Shown: positions 16,333 to 24,928 of the stretch, in pieces
Layout: the number at the start of each line of letters is the position of its first letter
Position numbering within the stretch: position 1 is the stretch's first letter
Assembly (NCBI GenBank): GCA_046051225.1
Contig: JBJOOR010000012.1
Span: forward strand, 1-64,000
DNA length: 64,000 nt
Direction: 5' to 3'
Source: CAIODY01 sp046051225
GTDB taxonomy: Bacteria; Bacteroidota; Bacteroidia; Chitinophagales; CAIODY01
The notes under the pieces: model-generated
What the model was told of the DNA's origin: nothing
The model's database searches: none
Seen by the model: the letters and a program-made list of their open reading frames with translations, nothing else
Program-made: the position numbers and the translations under genes

Positions 16333-16989
16333 ATGAAAGTTTCGGATGCTAAAGAGCAAATACTAAAACGAATACGAAAAGGGTTGAATCATAAAGTGCA
16401 ACAACCATTTCCGAACATTGATGGACAAAGCAGCATATATACTAATAATCATCAAAGCCTTGAAGTACAGTTTGCTAAATCATTTACCGATTTGGGTGGC
16501 AACTTTGTGTATTGTGATGATGTGGCAGAATTTGTTGTGAATTTCAAAAATCTTATTGCCGAAAAAGGATGGAATAATTTAATTTGTTGGGAAGATTTAT
16601 TGTTGAATTTGTTTCAAAAAAATAATATTTCATCTATCAGCAATACAAAAGATATGCTTGCTATTGAACCCTGCGATGCAGGAATTACGGGTTGCGAAAC
16701 TTTGGTAGCAAGAACGGGTACTATTACATTAAGTTCGAAACAACAAAGCGGTAGAGTATTGGGCATTTATCCACCAGTGCATATTGTTATTGCATTTTCA
16801 GGACAAGTGGTTAACGATTTAAAAGATTCAATTCTATCCATAAAAGAAAAATATTCTGAACAGTTGCCATCGTTGATAAACTTTGCTACCGGACCAAGCC
16901 GCACAGCCGATATTGAAAAAACATTGGTTGTAGGCGTTCATGGCCCCAAAGAAGTATTTGTGTTTTTAATTGACGAAACAATTGAGTAA
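16333..16989 (+). CDS. LUD-domain protein (LutC/YkgG family)
   Basis: The 218-residue protein is of the LutC type, a part of the LutABC iron-sulfur lactate oxidation system in other bacteria. It begins DAKEQILKRIRKGL, as LutC does. The LUD core has CDAGITGCETLVARTGTITL near residue 117, then RVLGIYPPVHIVIA and TGPSRTADIEKTLVVGVHGP. LutA and LutB are not beside it, so lactate use cannot be claimed from this window. A lone lutC-like gene is frequent in Bacteroidota. Confidence 0.88.
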   Translation: MKVSDAKEQILKRIRKGLNHKVQQPFPNIDGQSSIYTNNHQSLEVQFAKSFTDLGGNFVYCDDVAEFVVNFKNLIAEKGWNNLICWEDLLLNLFQKNNISSISNTKDMLAIEPCDAGITGCETLVARTGTITLSSKQQSGRVLGIYPPVHIVIAFSGQVVNDLKDSILSIKEKYSEQLPSLINFATGPSRTADIEKTLVVGVHGPKEVFVFLIDETIE

Positions 16990-17046
16990 TATCAAAAAAA
17001 GTTTTTATTAACTTATTAGAGTTAGGTAGTTATTAAATCTTTAATT

Positions 17047-17054
17047 TACTTTTG
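17047..17054 (+). promoter_or_regulatory. -7 promoter box TACTTTTG
   Basis: It lies 21 bases before ATG 17076 of the dioxygenase gene and is followed by GC, as is common after this box. Confidence 0.55.
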
Positions 17055-17075
17055 CAAAAATTTACAAGCTAATCA

Positions 17076-17894
17076 ATGAAGCTGGATATCAACAAAAAAT
17101 ATACACTTACCGATAAAGTAGAACAAGAACATATTGATTTTTACAATCATTTTGGATTTATTCATTATAAAAATTTTATCACTAAGGAGCAAGTAGCCAA
17201 AGTGTGGCAATCTATAGAAGAGGCACATCATAAACTTATTGCCGAACATTCTGCTACAATTAATGGCATTCCATTAAAATTTGGATATGATGAAAACGGA
17301 AATGAAATAATACATCGATTGCCATTTACAAATATAGTTGCCGAAGAAGTAAAAAAATTGTACGAAGACCCAAGATTTGAATTGCTTAAAAAGTTTATTC
17401 CTAATCACGAATCTCGATTTGGGTTTAAAGAAAAAGATGGAGTAGTGACCAATTACTACATCAATACACCCAATAGTAATTTTAAACAAATGGGGTGGCA
17501 TACTGATGTAACAAGAGATGTAGCAATGGGGAAAAAAGTATTACCGATGATTAACGTAGGCATTTATTTAGATAATTCTACTGATGAAAATGGGGGCTTG
17601 CGCATTATACCTTGTTCGCAACATCAAGGTATGATGAGTATGTTATTTAAAAAAGTTCAGTTTGTAAATACCAATCAAGATCCAAACGAAATATTATTAC
17701 AAGCATCAGCTGGCGATTTGGCTTTGCATGATGGCAGAATGTGGCATAGAGTGGGCAAATCGGAACATATGGGGGCTAAAAGCCGCCGCCGTGTAATGTA
17801 CGTTCCATTAATTTGTGGCGATGTAGATGAAAGAAACGAAAATTCAAAAACGCCACTTTATCATAAGCTTAAAATATTTGCAAAACATAAATAA
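17076..17894 (+). CDS. Phytanoyl-CoA dioxygenase (PhyH) family protein
   Basis: This is an Fe(II)/2-oxoglutarate-dependent oxygenase fold. The 272 residues contain the iron motif GWHTDVTRD (His-X-Asp) and the second His in LHDGRMWHRVG, with an Arg-rich SRRRVMYVPL after it, where the oxoglutarate-binding Arg is expected. The opening HIDFYNHFGFIHYKNFITKEQV is typical of PhyH proteins. The family hydroxylates lipids, amino acids and natural products, so the substrate cannot be guessed. The gene stands alone with its own promoter and terminator. Confidence 0.88.
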   Translation: MKLDINKKYTLTDKVEQEHIDFYNHFGFIHYKNFITKEQVAKVWQSIEEAHHKLIAEHSATINGIPLKFGYDENGNEIIHRLPFTNIVAEEVKKLYEDPRFELLKKFIPNHESRFGFKEKDGVVTNYYINTPNSNFKQMGWHTDVTRDVAMGKKVLPMINVGIYLDNSTDENGGLRIIPCSQHQGMMSMLFKKVQFVNTNQDPNEILLQASAGDLALHDGRMWHRVGKSEHMGAKSRRRVMYVPLICGDVDERNENSKTPLYHKLKIFAKHK

Positions 17895-17905
17895 TCAAAC
17901 TTTTT

Positions 17906-17944
17906 AAAAACCTTACTTCGAAAATATGTTGTAAGGTTTTTTTT
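17906..17944 (+). terminator. Rho-independent terminator
   Basis: AAAAACCTTAC (17906-17916) pairs with GTAAGGTTTTT (17931-17941), followed by T. It begins 12 bases after the dioxygenase stop. Confidence 0.85.
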
Positions 17945-17966
17945 ATTTTAAAATAATAATGTAGAA

Positions 17967-18755
17967 ATGAATAAAAAATATGCATTGGTAACAGGCGGTA
18001 GTAGCGGAATTGGCAGAGCCATTTGTTTTGAATTGGCTAAGCTAAATTATAATTTATTAGTAGTAGGCCGCAACGAAAAAAACTTGAATGAACTGCAATT
18101 AAAATTGCAAGATGAATATAAAATTGAAGTTACGATTTTGAAAAAAGATTTATCTGATTTAAATCAAACAGATGAAATTATTAACCACATACTTTCGCAT
18201 AAAATTCTATTATCGGTATTAATAAATAATGCTGGATATGGCTTGTGGGGTACATTTGAAGAGTTATCATTGGATGCACAATTTAAAATGCTGAATGTAA
18301 ATATCAATTCATTAATTACACTTACGCATAAATTGTTGCCCGTTTTAAAATCACAATCACAATCATACATTATGAATGTGAGCAGCACCACTGCATTTCA
18401 GCCCGTGCCTTATTTAAGTATGTATGCTGCATCAAAATCATTTGTAGATAGTTTTACAAAAGGCTTGCAAATGGAATTAAAAAAACATGCCCCCAATATA
18501 TCAGTTACTAGCTTATTGCCTGGCACTACCGATACTGGTTTTATACATGTAGGGGGCTTTAATGATAAGATTAAAAAAATGGCGAAAAAAGTAGAAATGA
18601 CGCCAGAAGCCGTAGCAGCAATAGCTGTAAAAGGAATGCTGAATAAAAAATATGAAGTTATACCAGGCGCTGTAAATTGGTGGAGTGCAAAGGCTGTAGG
18701 TTTTATGCCAGCTTCGCTTATCAATAATATTTCGAAGGGCATTTACGAAAAATAG
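17967..18755 (+). CDS. Short-chain dehydrogenase/reductase
   Basis: This is an NAD(P)(H)-dependent oxidoreductase. The 262 residues carry TGGSSGIG (8-15), LINNAGYGLWG near 88, the catalytic Ser in MNVSSTTAF and YAASKSF with the Tyr/Lys pair. An Arg after the second strand (VVGRNEKNL) suggests NADP(H) preference. The layout is close to the DltE/YqjQ-like group of general SDRs. The substrate is unknown. YicC follows after 30 bases, but the two are not functionally linked in known systems. Confidence 0.92.
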   Translation: MNKKYALVTGGSSGIGRAICFELAKLNYNLLVVGRNEKNLNELQLKLQDEYKIEVTILKKDLSDLNQTDEIINHILSHKILLSVLINNAGYGLWGTFEELSLDAQFKMLNVNINSLITLTHKLLPVLKSQSQSYIMNVSSTTAFQPVPYLSMYAASKSFVDSFTKGLQMELKKHAPNISVTSLLPGTTDTGFIHVGGFNDKIKKMAKKVEMTPEAVAAIAVKGMLNKKYEVIPGAVNWWSAKAVGFMPASLINNISKGIYEK

Positions 18756-18785
18756 ATTTTACATTGATTCATTAAATAAAATAAC

Positions 18786-19661
18786 ATGAAAATATTATCG
18801 CTTACGGGTTATGGAAGAAGCATTGTTCAAATACCTGGTTTAACAGTTTCGGTTGAAATAAAAACTGTAAACGGAAAAAATATGGATGCATTTATTAAAA
18901 TGCCATCTATTTACAACGAGCTTGAAATGGGCATTAGAAGCCAATTGCAAGAAATGTTGATTCGTGGGTCGATTACATTATTGATAAGCAGGCAAGATGC
19001 CAGAGTATCGCAATTACAATTAAATAAACCATTAATTAAAAGATTATTGAGTGAACTGAATGAGATTGTACCATCAACCGAGCAAGATAAAAATTTATTG
19101 CTTACAGCCTTGGTACGATTGCCCGATGCGATGCAAAATGGATTGAATTTATTAGATAAAGCCGAAGCCGAATTGGTAACAAATGCTATAAAAGATGCTG
19201 CTTTGCAAGTAATAAAATTTAGAGAGCAAGAAGGTGCAAACATGAAAATTGATTTATTAAAAAACAATGAATCTATCATGATGCTATTAACCGAAGTAGA
19301 AAAATTAGCACCTATTAGAAACATAAAGCAAAAAGATGAATTATTGAAAAAGCTTAATGATATTGGTTTTGGCGATAAGATTGATAACAATAGAATGGAG
19401 CAAGAATTGATTTATTATACTGAAAAATTGGATATAAATGAGGAGTGTGTAAGACTTCGGAATCATTGCAAATATTTTGAAGAAATATTGAATAATATGG
19501 ATACAACGAAAGGAAAAAAATTGGGCTTTATAGCTCAAGAAATGGTTCGAGAAATAAACACCACAGGCAGCAAAGCTAATGATGCTGCCATTCAAAAAAT
19601 AGTGATGCAGATGAAAGAAGAAGCCGAAAAAATAAAAGAGCAATTGCTTAATGTAGTATAA
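18786..19661 (+). CDS. YicC-family endoribonuclease
   Basis: The 291-residue protein matches YicC-like RNases, conserved in most bacteria and shown in E. coli to take part in small-RNA decay. It opens LSLTGYGRSIVQIPG with EIKTVNGKNMDAFIKMPS after it, both family marks. It ends with MVREINTTGSKANDAAIQ and MKEEAEKIKEQLLNV. In many genomes gmk follows yicC; here a terminator does. Confidence 0.93.
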   Translation: MKILSLTGYGRSIVQIPGLTVSVEIKTVNGKNMDAFIKMPSIYNELEMGIRSQLQEMLIRGSITLLISRQDARVSQLQLNKPLIKRLLSELNEIVPSTEQDKNLLLTALVRLPDAMQNGLNLLDKAEAELVTNAIKDAALQVIKFREQEGANMKIDLLKNNESIMMLLTEVEKLAPIRNIKQKDELLKKLNDIGFGDKIDNNRMEQELIYYTEKLDINEECVRLRNHCKYFEEILNNMDTTKGKKLGFIAQEMVREINTTGSKANDAAIQKIVMQMKEEAEKIKEQLLNVV

Positions 19662-19694
19662 TAAGATATGCTTTAAAAAAATGATGGAAAATAA

Positions 19695-19726
19695 AAAAAC
19701 GGCGAATAGATTTATTCGCCGTTTTT
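19695..19726 (+). terminator. Rho-independent terminator after yicC
   Basis: AAAACGGCGAATA (19696-19708) pairs with TATTCGCCGTTTT (19713-19725), with T residues after it. Confidence 0.85.
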
Positions 19727-20112
19727 CGTTGTGCCGAATTTGTAATTTAGCAATTGTAGTTTATGTTCCGAATAATCGGAATTAAATCGTCAGTTAATCA
19801 AATCTAGTTACAAACTTGACTGAACATTAAGGCTGACGGAGAATCAAAACCTTATTTTTGTAACTCTGCAACTTGTTTAGTAATAGGAGAAACTATGCTA
19901 AATTTTTTTCAGAGATTTTAAAGTAGAACTAGTTGAAAAATAATGGCGCTTACTATAATTCAATTCATCAATAATTTTTTTGCTCCGTCAAAATATCAAT
20001 AATACCCAAATTAATATTTACTAAATGCACAACGTTTTTTTCATAATATTATAACCTTTGTTTTTAGTTCCATTTCATTTTTTTTTGTTTCTTCGTTTTT
20101 TCAAATTCACCC
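19727..20112. other. Gene-free stretch
   Basis: There is no gene I can support. A small hairpin TTCCGA-ATAA-TCGGAA lies near 19769-19784. A 13-codon open stretch near 19902-19943 includes RDFKVELVEK, which looks like the start of an IS3-type OrfA but is too short to call. The last 70 bases are T-rich and should hold the promoter of the next gene; no clean TAnnTTTG box was found. Confidence 0.4.
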
Positions 20113-22200
20113 ATGAAATCAATTTGTGTTTCGATAGTAATTTTAATAGCCTTTGTTTTATCTGCAAATGCTCAAAGCAGCTTTCAAAGGGTTGTAACCG
20201 ATGCTGGCAATATTCAATTATCACTTACCAATGCAGGCACCATCGGCGATCCATCTATGGCAAGCGCATCGGCAAATAAGCCCTCGATGCAATATCCAAA
20301 AACATCGGGCAAAGAGCATTTGTTTGAAGCAGGCTTGTGGATAGGCGCAAAAGTAAATGGGCAAACGGCCGTTTCAACAGGCTCGGTAGATGCATCGGGT
20401 GGTTATAGTACGGGTGCGGCTGGGTTCGAGTTTACGGCTAATATGGGAGCATCCATTCAGCAACGGTCATCGCTATCATCCAATACATTTTATTCTGCTT
20501 CTGCTGTTTCGCATCAAGATTTTGTAATGGATTTTACCGATAAAAACACTATTGTGCCTGGTACACAAACACCCATTTCGGGGCATACTATACCCCTAAA
20601 TGCCGATGTGCATTTAGAATCGTATGCATGGAATTATGGCTACGCCGATTATTTTGTAATCTTAAATTATACCATCACCAATCATTCAAGTTCGGTTTGG
20701 GATTCGGTATATACAGGCATTTGGAGCGATTTAATAGTACGCAATGTAAATGTAACAACCGCCAGCGGCACAGCATTTTTTAATAAAGGAGCAGCAGGCT
20801 GGTTAGATACTTTAAAAGCCGTATATGCTTATGATTATAATGGCGATTTGGGTTATACCAACTCTTATGCTTCGATGGTTTTTTTAGGAGCCGAATGGAA
20901 TAATTTATTTTTTCATCCCGATAATTCGGCGGCCGTAGTAGCAGCAGGATATGCAACACCACAAGTAAATATTAATTTTTGGCGATATAAAGATATAGGC
21001 AGCATTCCGCCTTATGTAAGCGGCTATCCAAGCGGTGATGTAACCCGATATGATAGAATGAAGTCGGGCGTAAACCCACCCAATACAAATATCTTTTTTA
21101 CTACACCCGATAACCGAACAGAGTTATTAAGCGTAGGCCCATTCTTAAAAATTATGCCTAATGAAACTGTAAATTTTGTGGTAGGTTTTGTATGTGCCAA
21201 ACAAGGTGGTCCATCAACCCCCAATTGTGTAGATAATTATCAAAACAGAGCCGAATTGATAGACCATATTAAGTGGATACAACGCACCTATAAAGGCGAA
21301 GATGTAAACAACAATGGTGTGTTAGATGCATCAGAAGATTTGAACAACAATCATAAACTAGATAGATTTTTATTGCCATCGCCACCCAATAATCCCATTG
21401 TAAAAATTATTCCTGGCAATACCGAAATGGATATTTATTGGGATGAAAATGCCGAAAGAACAATTGATCCCATTAGCAAAAAGAAAGATTTTGAAGGCTA
21501 TAATATTTATAGAAATATAATATCAACAGATAAAAATTTAACAGAAGGAACAGAAGTAAAACCCATAGCTACCTGGGATTTAAAAGGCGATAGCCTAGGT
21601 TACAACAATGGCTTTGATGCCATACGATTAGCCACCGCAAAATACTTTGATGGCGATACCACACCTTATTGGTATCATTATAAATTAGCAGGATTATTAA
21701 ATGGATGGAAGTATAAAATAATTGTAACGGCTTATGATAAAGGCGATAAATCGTTGAATTTAGAATCGTTAGAATCATCTTTAATTTCAAATACCTATAA
21801 TGTATGGAGTGGTACGGCAGCCGATAATACAGATGAAGCCGAAATTGGCGTTTACCCCAATCCATACACTATTGATGCAGCTTGGGATGGCAGCACAGCT
21901 AGGTCGCATAAATTGTATTTTTATAATTTACCACCACATTGCGATGTAACTATATATTCGTTGAGCGGCGAAGTAGTTGCCAATTTTAACCACAGCGCCG
22001 AAACCTATATAGGCAGCGATATTGATTGGTATAAAAATTTAGGTGGCGATGAAAAGCAACGCATCATGCCTGGTGGCGAACATGCTTTTGATATTTTATC
22101 TTCCTCAAAACAAGCATTAACACAAGGCTTGTATCTATTTTCAGTAAAAAATAATGATTCAGGAAAAGAACGACGTGGGCGATTTGCAGTGATTAGATAA
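20113..22200 (+). CDS. Large secreted protein with T9SS-like C-terminal domain
   Basis: The 695-residue exported protein has its signal peptide cut after SANA or SANAQ (residue 20-21). The mature part begins with the LFEAGLWIGAKVNGQ motif seen as FAGAIWIGGIDQ in 50192-51889, so the two share a surface-protein family. A calcium-loop-like segment, DVNNNGVLDASEDLNNNHKLD-type (positions 21296-21364), links to a fibronectin-like region. The end has VYPNPYTIDAAWDG, IYSLSGEVVANF and LYLFSVKNNDSG, a variant of the sorting domain. It is probably displayed on or released from the cell surface; the role is unknown. Confidence 0.85.
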   Translation: MKSICVSIVILIAFVLSANAQSSFQRVVTDAGNIQLSLTNAGTIGDPSMASASANKPSMQYPKTSGKEHLFEAGLWIGAKVNGQTAVSTGSVDASGGYSTGAAGFEFTANMGASIQQRSSLSSNTFYSASAVSHQDFVMDFTDKNTIVPGTQTPISGHTIPLNADVHLESYAWNYGYADYFVILNYTITNHSSSVWDSVYTGIWSDLIVRNVNVTTASGTAFFNKGAAGWLDTLKAVYAYDYNGDLGYTNSYASMVFLGAEWNNLFFHPDNSAAVVAAGYATPQVNINFWRYKDIGSIPPYVSGYPSGDVTRYDRMKSGVNPPNTNIFFTTPDNRTELLSVGPFLKIMPNETVNFVVGFVCAKQGGPSTPNCVDNYQNRAELIDHIKWIQRTYKGEDVNNNGVLDASEDLNNNHKLDRFLLPSPPNNPIVKIIPGNTEMDIYWDENAERTIDPISKKKDFEGYNIYRNIISTDKNLTEGTEVKPIATWDLKGDSLGYNNGFDAIRLATAKYFDGDTTPYWYHYKLAGLLNGWKYKIIVTAYDKGDKSLNLESLESSLISNTYNVWSGTAADNTDEAEIGVYPNPYTIDAAWDGSTARSHKLYFYNLPPHCDVTIYSLSGEVVANFNHSAETYIGSDIDWYKNLGGDEKQRIMPGGEHAFDILSSSKQALTQGLYLFSVKNNDSGKERRGRFAVIR

Positions 22201-22259
22201 TAAACTTTTTAATCATCATAAAGTGTAGCCTTCTAAAAATTAATAATAATTCTAAAAAT

Positions 22260-22376
22260 ATTTTTTAGAAACACACTATATTTTTTTACAGTTTCATAGC
22301 TTTGCCAACGATATTTATCTCATTCGTATTAGTATTCTCGAAGATTTCAAAAAAGCAAATATTGAATTACAATAAA
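22260..22376 (+). pseudogene. Degenerate copy of the 3' end of the nucleotidyltransferase gene
   Basis: These 117 bases align without gaps to 9004-9120, with about 100 identities by eye. The frame is still open (FLETHYIFLQFHSFAND to KKANIELQ, then stop). The conserved IDIGIPEDF has become IRISILEDF, and there is no start codon or upstream domain. It is a decayed duplication of the last 38 codons of 8427-9119, ending 10 bases before the OmpH-like gene. Confidence 0.8.
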
Positions 22377-22386
22377 ATTTAAAAAA

Positions 22387-22965
22387 ATGAAGAACATCTC
22401 ATTAGTAATAAACGCAGTATTAATAGTAGCCGTAGCTGTTTTATTTTATTTACATTTTAAATCACCATCAAATGTTGCTGCAAAATCAGCAAACGTAAAT
22501 GGTAATTTGAAAATAGCTTATGTAAATACCGATTCGTTATTAGAACATTATGATTTTTACACTAAATCGAAAAAGGAATTAGAAGCAGAGGAAGAAAAAA
22601 ATACTAATTTGATTAATGCACAAGCTCAAGCATTGCAACGTGAATTTGAAGATGCACAGGCCAAAGTATCTACCATGACTACTATGCAAGCACAATTTGC
22701 ACAAGAAAATTTACAAAAAAAACAACAAAATTTAATGCAGCAAAAAGAAATGCTATCGGATGATTTTGGTAAAAAAATGCAAAAAATGACAGACGATTTA
22801 ACTAATAAAATGCACGATTATTTAAAACAATACAATAAAGAAAAACACTACGATTACATATTAGGTTATCAAAAAGGAAGTGGAATTTTATATGCCGAAT
22901 CTGAATTAGAAATAACTGATGAGGTGCAAAAAGGAATGAATGAAGCTTATCGAAAGGAAAAGTAA
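22387..22965 (+). CDS. OmpH/Skp-family periplasmic chaperone-like protein
   Basis: The 192 residues start with an uncleaved-looking hydrophobic segment (INAVLIVAVAVLFYLHF). The core opens KIAYVNTDSLLEHYDFYTK, continues as a long helical, Gln/Lys-rich middle (about 60-140) and closes with YDYILGYQKGSGILYAE. That is the OmpH/Skp pattern, in which helical arms hold unfolded outer-membrane proteins. bamA, the usual neighbour, is absent. The family call is firm; the chaperone role is inferred. Confidence 0.88.
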   Translation: MKNISLVINAVLIVAVAVLFYLHFKSPSNVAAKSANVNGNLKIAYVNTDSLLEHYDFYTKSKKELEAEEEKNTNLINAQAQALQREFEDAQAKVSTMTTMQAQFAQENLQKKQQNLMQQKEMLSDDFGKKMQKMTDDLTNKMHDYLKQYNKEKHYDYILGYQKGSGILYAESELEITDEVQKGMNEAYRKEK

Positions 22966-22989
22966 AAATATTATTTTTTACAAAGTAAG

Positions 22990-23023
22990 GCTGTTGCAAG
23001 TAAAATTGTAACAGCTTTTTTTT
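22990..23023 (+). terminator. Likely terminator after the OmpH-like gene
   Basis: GCTGTT (22990-22995) pairs with AACAGC (23010-23015) with partly matching inner bases, followed by eight T. Confidence 0.65.
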
Positions 23024-23075
23024 ATGTTCAAAATTTGAATACTTGTTTTTTGTTCTACAACTAAAAACACAATTT

Positions 23076-23104
23076 CCCACACTACCTCCACTTTTTTGCA
23101 CACC
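23076..23104 (-). promoter_or_regulatory. Inverted, degenerate copy of the mraZ operator
   Basis: Read on the minus strand this gives TGCAAAAAAGTGGAGGTAG then TGTGGG, close to TGCAAAAAAGTGGGAGGAG at 23164-23182. The two face each other across the mraZ promoter region. Confidence 0.45.
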
Positions 23105-23172
23105 CTTAAAGCCGCCATGGGCTTGATTAAATTTATGTGGATAAATTTTTTGTGGATTTTAGTTGCAAAAAA

Positions 23173-23197
23173 GTGGGAGGAGGTGCAAATTTGTGCA
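23173..23197 (+). promoter_or_regulatory. Candidate MraZ-binding box array
   Basis: GTGGG (23173), GTGCA (23183) and GTGCA (23193) start exactly 10 bases apart, and ATGGC at the start codon (23203) continues the phase. MraZ is known to bind direct TGGGN-type repeats with 5-base spacers upstream of its own gene. The array touches the start codon, so binding would block the dcw cluster. Confidence 0.55.
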
Positions 23198-23202
23198 ACG
23201 AA

Positions 23203-23691
23203 ATGGCAAAAAAGGTACCTACATATCAACAAACAGAAATACATCAAGAATTTGAATGTATGCTGGATGACAAGAGCAGAATCCTTATTCCTGTGGCTTT
23301 AAAGAAGCAATTGCCCGAATGTGCATCAACTAATTTTGTGATTGTAAGAGGTACTGATAATTGTTTGAATATGTATCCCGAACACGAATGGGATTTGATA
23401 AAAAAGAAATTGAGTGCTTTGAATTTGCAAAATTCAAAAAACAGAGCGGCGGTAAGATTATTTACAAGCGGCTTGTTTACAACAAGTTTGGATGCTGGTG
23501 GAAGATTATTATTACCCAAAAATTTGTGTGAAGAAAAGGGAATTAAAAAAGAATTGGTGTTGAATGGAATGGGAAAAATGTTTGAACTGTGGGATAAAAA
23601 AGAATACCGCAAAAAAGTATCTGAAACAAAAGCAGAAGAAAGTGATGCCATTATTAATGAAACATTGGGTTCAATAGATTTTCAAATTTAA
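23203..23691 (+). CDS. mraZ: Transcriptional regulator MraZ
   Basis: MraZ is the DNA-binding regulator that heads the division and cell wall cluster. With ATG 23203 it has 162 residues. Two SpoVT/AbrB-like halves are visible: ECMLDDKSRILIPVALKKQL near residue 17 and TSLDAGGRLLLPKNL near 93, each with the family Asp-X-X-X-Arg-(I/L)-pattern. An earlier in-frame ATG (23137) would run the frame through the operator array and lacks homology. The stop is six bases before rsmH. Confidence 0.93.
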   Translation: MAKKVPTYQQTEIHQEFECMLDDKSRILIPVALKKQLPECASTNFVIVRGTDNCLNMYPEHEWDLIKKKLSALNLQNSKNRAAVRLFTSGLFTTSLDAGGRLLLPKNLCEEKGIKKELVLNGMGKMFELWDKKEYRKKVSETKAEESDAIINETLGSIDFQI

Positions 23692-23697
23692 TTTAGG

Positions 23698-24591
23698 ATG
23701 TATCACAATCCAGTAATGCTTAGCGAATGTTTGGATGGATTGAATATTAATCCTGATGGAATATATGTTGATGTAACATTTGGTGGCGGTGGCCATTCAA
23801 AAGCAATTTTAAATAGATTAAGCGATAAAGGTTCTTTGATAGCATTTGATCAAGATGAAGATGCATTAAATAATATACCTGATGATGATAGATTAATTTT
23901 TGTACAACAAAATTTTCGTCATTTAGAAAGGTTTTTAAAATTTCATGAGCAATATCCTGTGGATGGAATATTAGGCGATTTTGGTGTTTCATCGCATCAG
24001 TTTGATGTGGGCGAACGTGGCTTCAGTATTCGATTTGATGGGCCATTGGATATGCGGATGAATCAGCAAAGTGTTTTAACAGCTGCTAAAATTATTAATA
24101 CCTATTCGGAAATTGAATTGCAAAATGTATTTAGTAAATATGGCGAAGTAATTAATTCGAAAACATTAGCGCAAACAATTGTAGCGGCAAGAATTTCAAA
24201 AAAAATTGAATCAACACAACAATTAATTAAAGCAATTGGTGGTGCTGTAAGAGGAAAAGAGAATCAATATTTAGCACAAGTTTTTCAAGCATTAAGGATT
24301 GAGACAAATGATGAATTGGGAGCTTTAAAAGATTTTTTACAACAAGCATTAACATCGTTGAAATCTGGCGGAAGATTAGTAGTGATGAGTTATCATTCGT
24401 TAGAAGATAGATTGGTAAAAGATTACATGAAGTATGGAAGTTTTGATGGCGAACAACAAAAAGATGATTTTGGAAATATTTATCGCCCATTTAAATTGAT
24501 TACAAAAAAACCAAAGGAAGCTGGCGATGAAGAATTAAAAATAAATCCAAGAAGCAGAAGTGCTAAACTTAGGATTGCAGAAAAAATATAA
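23698..24591 (+). CDS. rsmH: 16S rRNA (cytosine-1402-N4)-methyltransferase
   Basis: RsmH methylates C1402 of 16S rRNA using S-adenosylmethionine. The 297 residues hold DVTFGGGGHS at 25-34 (SAM site), GILGDFGVSSHQFD near 95, the MRMNQ motif, and the closing NPRSRSAKLRIAE. Its place after mraZ is universal. Six bases separate the genes. Confidence 0.97.
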   Translation: MYHNPVMLSECLDGLNINPDGIYVDVTFGGGGHSKAILNRLSDKGSLIAFDQDEDALNNIPDDDRLIFVQQNFRHLERFLKFHEQYPVDGILGDFGVSSHQFDVGERGFSIRFDGPLDMRMNQQSVLTAAKIINTYSEIELQNVFSKYGEVINSKTLAQTIVAARISKKIESTQQLIKAIGGAVRGKENQYLAQVFQALRIETNDELGALKDFLQQALTSLKSGGRLVVMSYHSLEDRLVKDYMKYGSFDGEQQKDDFGNIYRPFKLITKKPKEAGDEELKINPRSRSAKLRIAEKI

Positions 24592-24616
24592 ATTAAAAAT
24601 TTAGAAGAATTAATAA

Positions 24617-24928
24617 GTGGCAAAACCTTTTGAAGATATTAAGCAAAGTTTTTCATCTGCTAAGGTGATGAATCAACTACCATTTATTTTATTCTTATTT
24701 ATAATTTGTGTGGCGTATATATATTTTAATCATTTGGCCGAAAATAGAGTTAGAGAAATTGGAAAAGTGAAATCGGAATTAAAGGAGTTGCGTAGTGAAT
24801 ATTTGGAAGCAAAAAATGATTTAGAAAAAAGAAGTATGCAAACACAAGTGGCATCAATTGTAGATACTTTTGGATTACACGAATTAACAACACCACCGAA
24901 AAAAATTAGCATTCATGCAAAGCAATAG
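24617..24928 (+). CDS. ftsL: FtsL-like cell division protein
   Basis: This is a small bitopic division protein of the FtsQLB group. It starts with GTG. The 103 residues have a short cytoplasmic end, one transmembrane helix (FILFLFIICVAYIYF, about 25-40) and a periplasmic coiled coil (KVKSELKELRSEYLEAKNDL) leading to a short tail. The sequence is poorly conserved; position between rsmH and ftsI and the topology decide the call. The stop overlaps the next start by one base (TAGTG). Confidence 0.85.
   Translation: MAKPFEDIKQSFSSAKVMNQLPFILFLFIICVAYIYFNHLAENRVREIGKVKSELKELRSEYLEAKNDLEKRSMQTQVASIVDTFGLHELTTPPKKISIHAKQ

Noticed and set aside
19902..19943. Short plus-strand reading with RDFKVELVEK, like the start of an IS3-type OrfA
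   Set aside because: It is only 13 codons between stops, with no inverted repeats or further transposase similarity. The match may be chance.
23137..23202. Longer N terminus for mraZ from ATG 23137
   Set aside because: The added residues have no family similarity and their DNA is the repeat array that looks like the operator.
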